Below are positions 41,685-41,819 of a stretch of DNA of 41,819 nucleotides, one piece after another. The notes under the pieces are model-generated. The model was not told where the DNA came from. It saw only the letters and a list, made by a program, of their open reading frames with translations, and ran no database searches. Position 1 is the stretch's first letter; each line of letters starts with the position of its first letter. The position numbers were made by a program, and so were the translations under genes. Source of the DNA: Hyphomicrobiaceae bacterium (lineage in GTDB: Bacteria > Pseudomonadota > Alphaproteobacteria > Rhizobiales > Hyphomicrobiaceae); contig JANXWC010000073.1 in assembly GCA_025351355.1 (NCBI GenBank), positions 1 to 41,819 of the forward strand, read 5' to 3'.

Positions 41685-41819
41685 GGTCATAAACTCATAA
41701 ACGGGATTCCCAAACGGCGCGAACAGTGATTCATGATTCCAACTGAGGGAGGTTGGGATGGCACAGCTACGTCGCTACGAACTCAGCGATGCCGAGTGGG
41801 CAATCATCGATCCGCTGCT
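41685..41819 (+). mobile_element. Left part of an IS5-family insertion sequence, cut by the window end
   Basis: A transposase gene starts at 41758. The 70 nt before it, beginning near GGTCATAAACTCATAAACGG, is the likely left terminal region. CTA directly before it would suit the short TNA target duplications of IS1031-group elements. The exact end cannot be fixed without the right end, which lies outside the window. Confidence 0.5.
41758..41819 (+). CDS. IS5-family transposase, N-terminal fragment (continues past window)
   Basis: The first 20 codons encode MAQLRRYELSDAEWAIIDPL, the DUF4096-type N-terminus typical of IS5/IS1031-group transposases. A GAGGGAGG ribosome-binding site precedes the ATG. 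The rest of the gene lies outside the window, so completeness and activity are unknown. It would move the element by a DDE mechanism. Its place at the right end supports a mobile or patchwork origin of the region. Confidence 0.8.
   Translation, partial: MAQLRRYELSDAEWAIIDPL

Overview
The window reads as a catabolic genomic island in a Gram-negative proteobacterium with a GC content near 60%. An alphaproteobacterium of the Rhodopseudomonas/Bradyrhizobium kind is my best guess. The guess rests on a badH/badI-like pair beside a MarR gene, a Liv-type ABC transporter, a Bug/TctC binding protein and FadR-type GntR control. It is inference; no ribosomal RNA or housekeeping protein is present to settle it.

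Layout. Positions 1-237 look like flanking DNA without a convincing gene. A complete tRNA-Leu(CAG) lies at 238-322 and is followed at once by a broken integrase gene (354-632), the classic edge of an island inserted at a tRNA. The minus strand then carries livG-livH-livM-livK-livF plus a long-chain acyl-CoA ligase (7573 down to 812). Upstream of that is a long minus-strand run (18671 down to 7764): badH-like SDR, badI-like ring hydrolase, crotonase with an odd tail, hotdog thioesterase, MaoC hydratase, CitE-like lyase, two acyl-CoA dehydrogenases, a dienoyl-CoA-reductase-type SDR, an AMP-forming ligase and a cytochrome P450. A MarR regulator (18968) is transcribed divergently from it. The plus strand then has crotonase / acyl-CoA dehydrogenase / enoyl-CoA-reductase-type SDR / APH-fold kinase / small protein (19799-24204). 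A lone minus-strand calycin-like gene follows, then crotonase / GMC oxidoreductase / two-domain acyl-CoA dehydrogenase (25452-30193). A minus-strand crotonase and acyl-CoA dehydrogenase come next (32222-30220). The last operon (32363-39342) encodes a class III CoA-transferase, an ADP-forming acyl-CoA synthetase, a DUF35 protein, a thiolase-fold protein without its cysteine, a HicB-like protein, a Rieske oxygenase and a ferredoxin. A GntR regulator and a TctC-type binding protein follow. About 0.45 kb without genes leads to the left end of an IS5-family element cut by the window edge.

How the parts may work together. Uptake is by the Liv-type transporter. Substrates can be activated by two AMP-forming ligases, one ADP-forming synthetase or the CoA-transferase. 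Oxygen is introduced by the P450 and the Rieske oxygenase, and alcohol oxidation may fall to the GMC enzyme. Five acyl-CoA dehydrogenases, five crotonases, one MaoC and three SDRs carry out beta-oxidation-like steps. The badH/badI-like pair would oxidise and hydrolytically open a six-membered alicyclic ring. No thiolase with a catalytic cysteine is present. Two other C-C cleaving candidates are: a CitE-like lyase and a DUF35/thiolase-fold pair resembling steroid side-chain aldolases. I infer a substrate that is a branched or substituted alicyclic acid, perhaps a cyclic terpenoid, in which a blocked beta-carbon prevents ordinary thiolysis. A short motif, TAGTGTA, recurs in several intergenic regions and may tie the operons to the MarR regulator.
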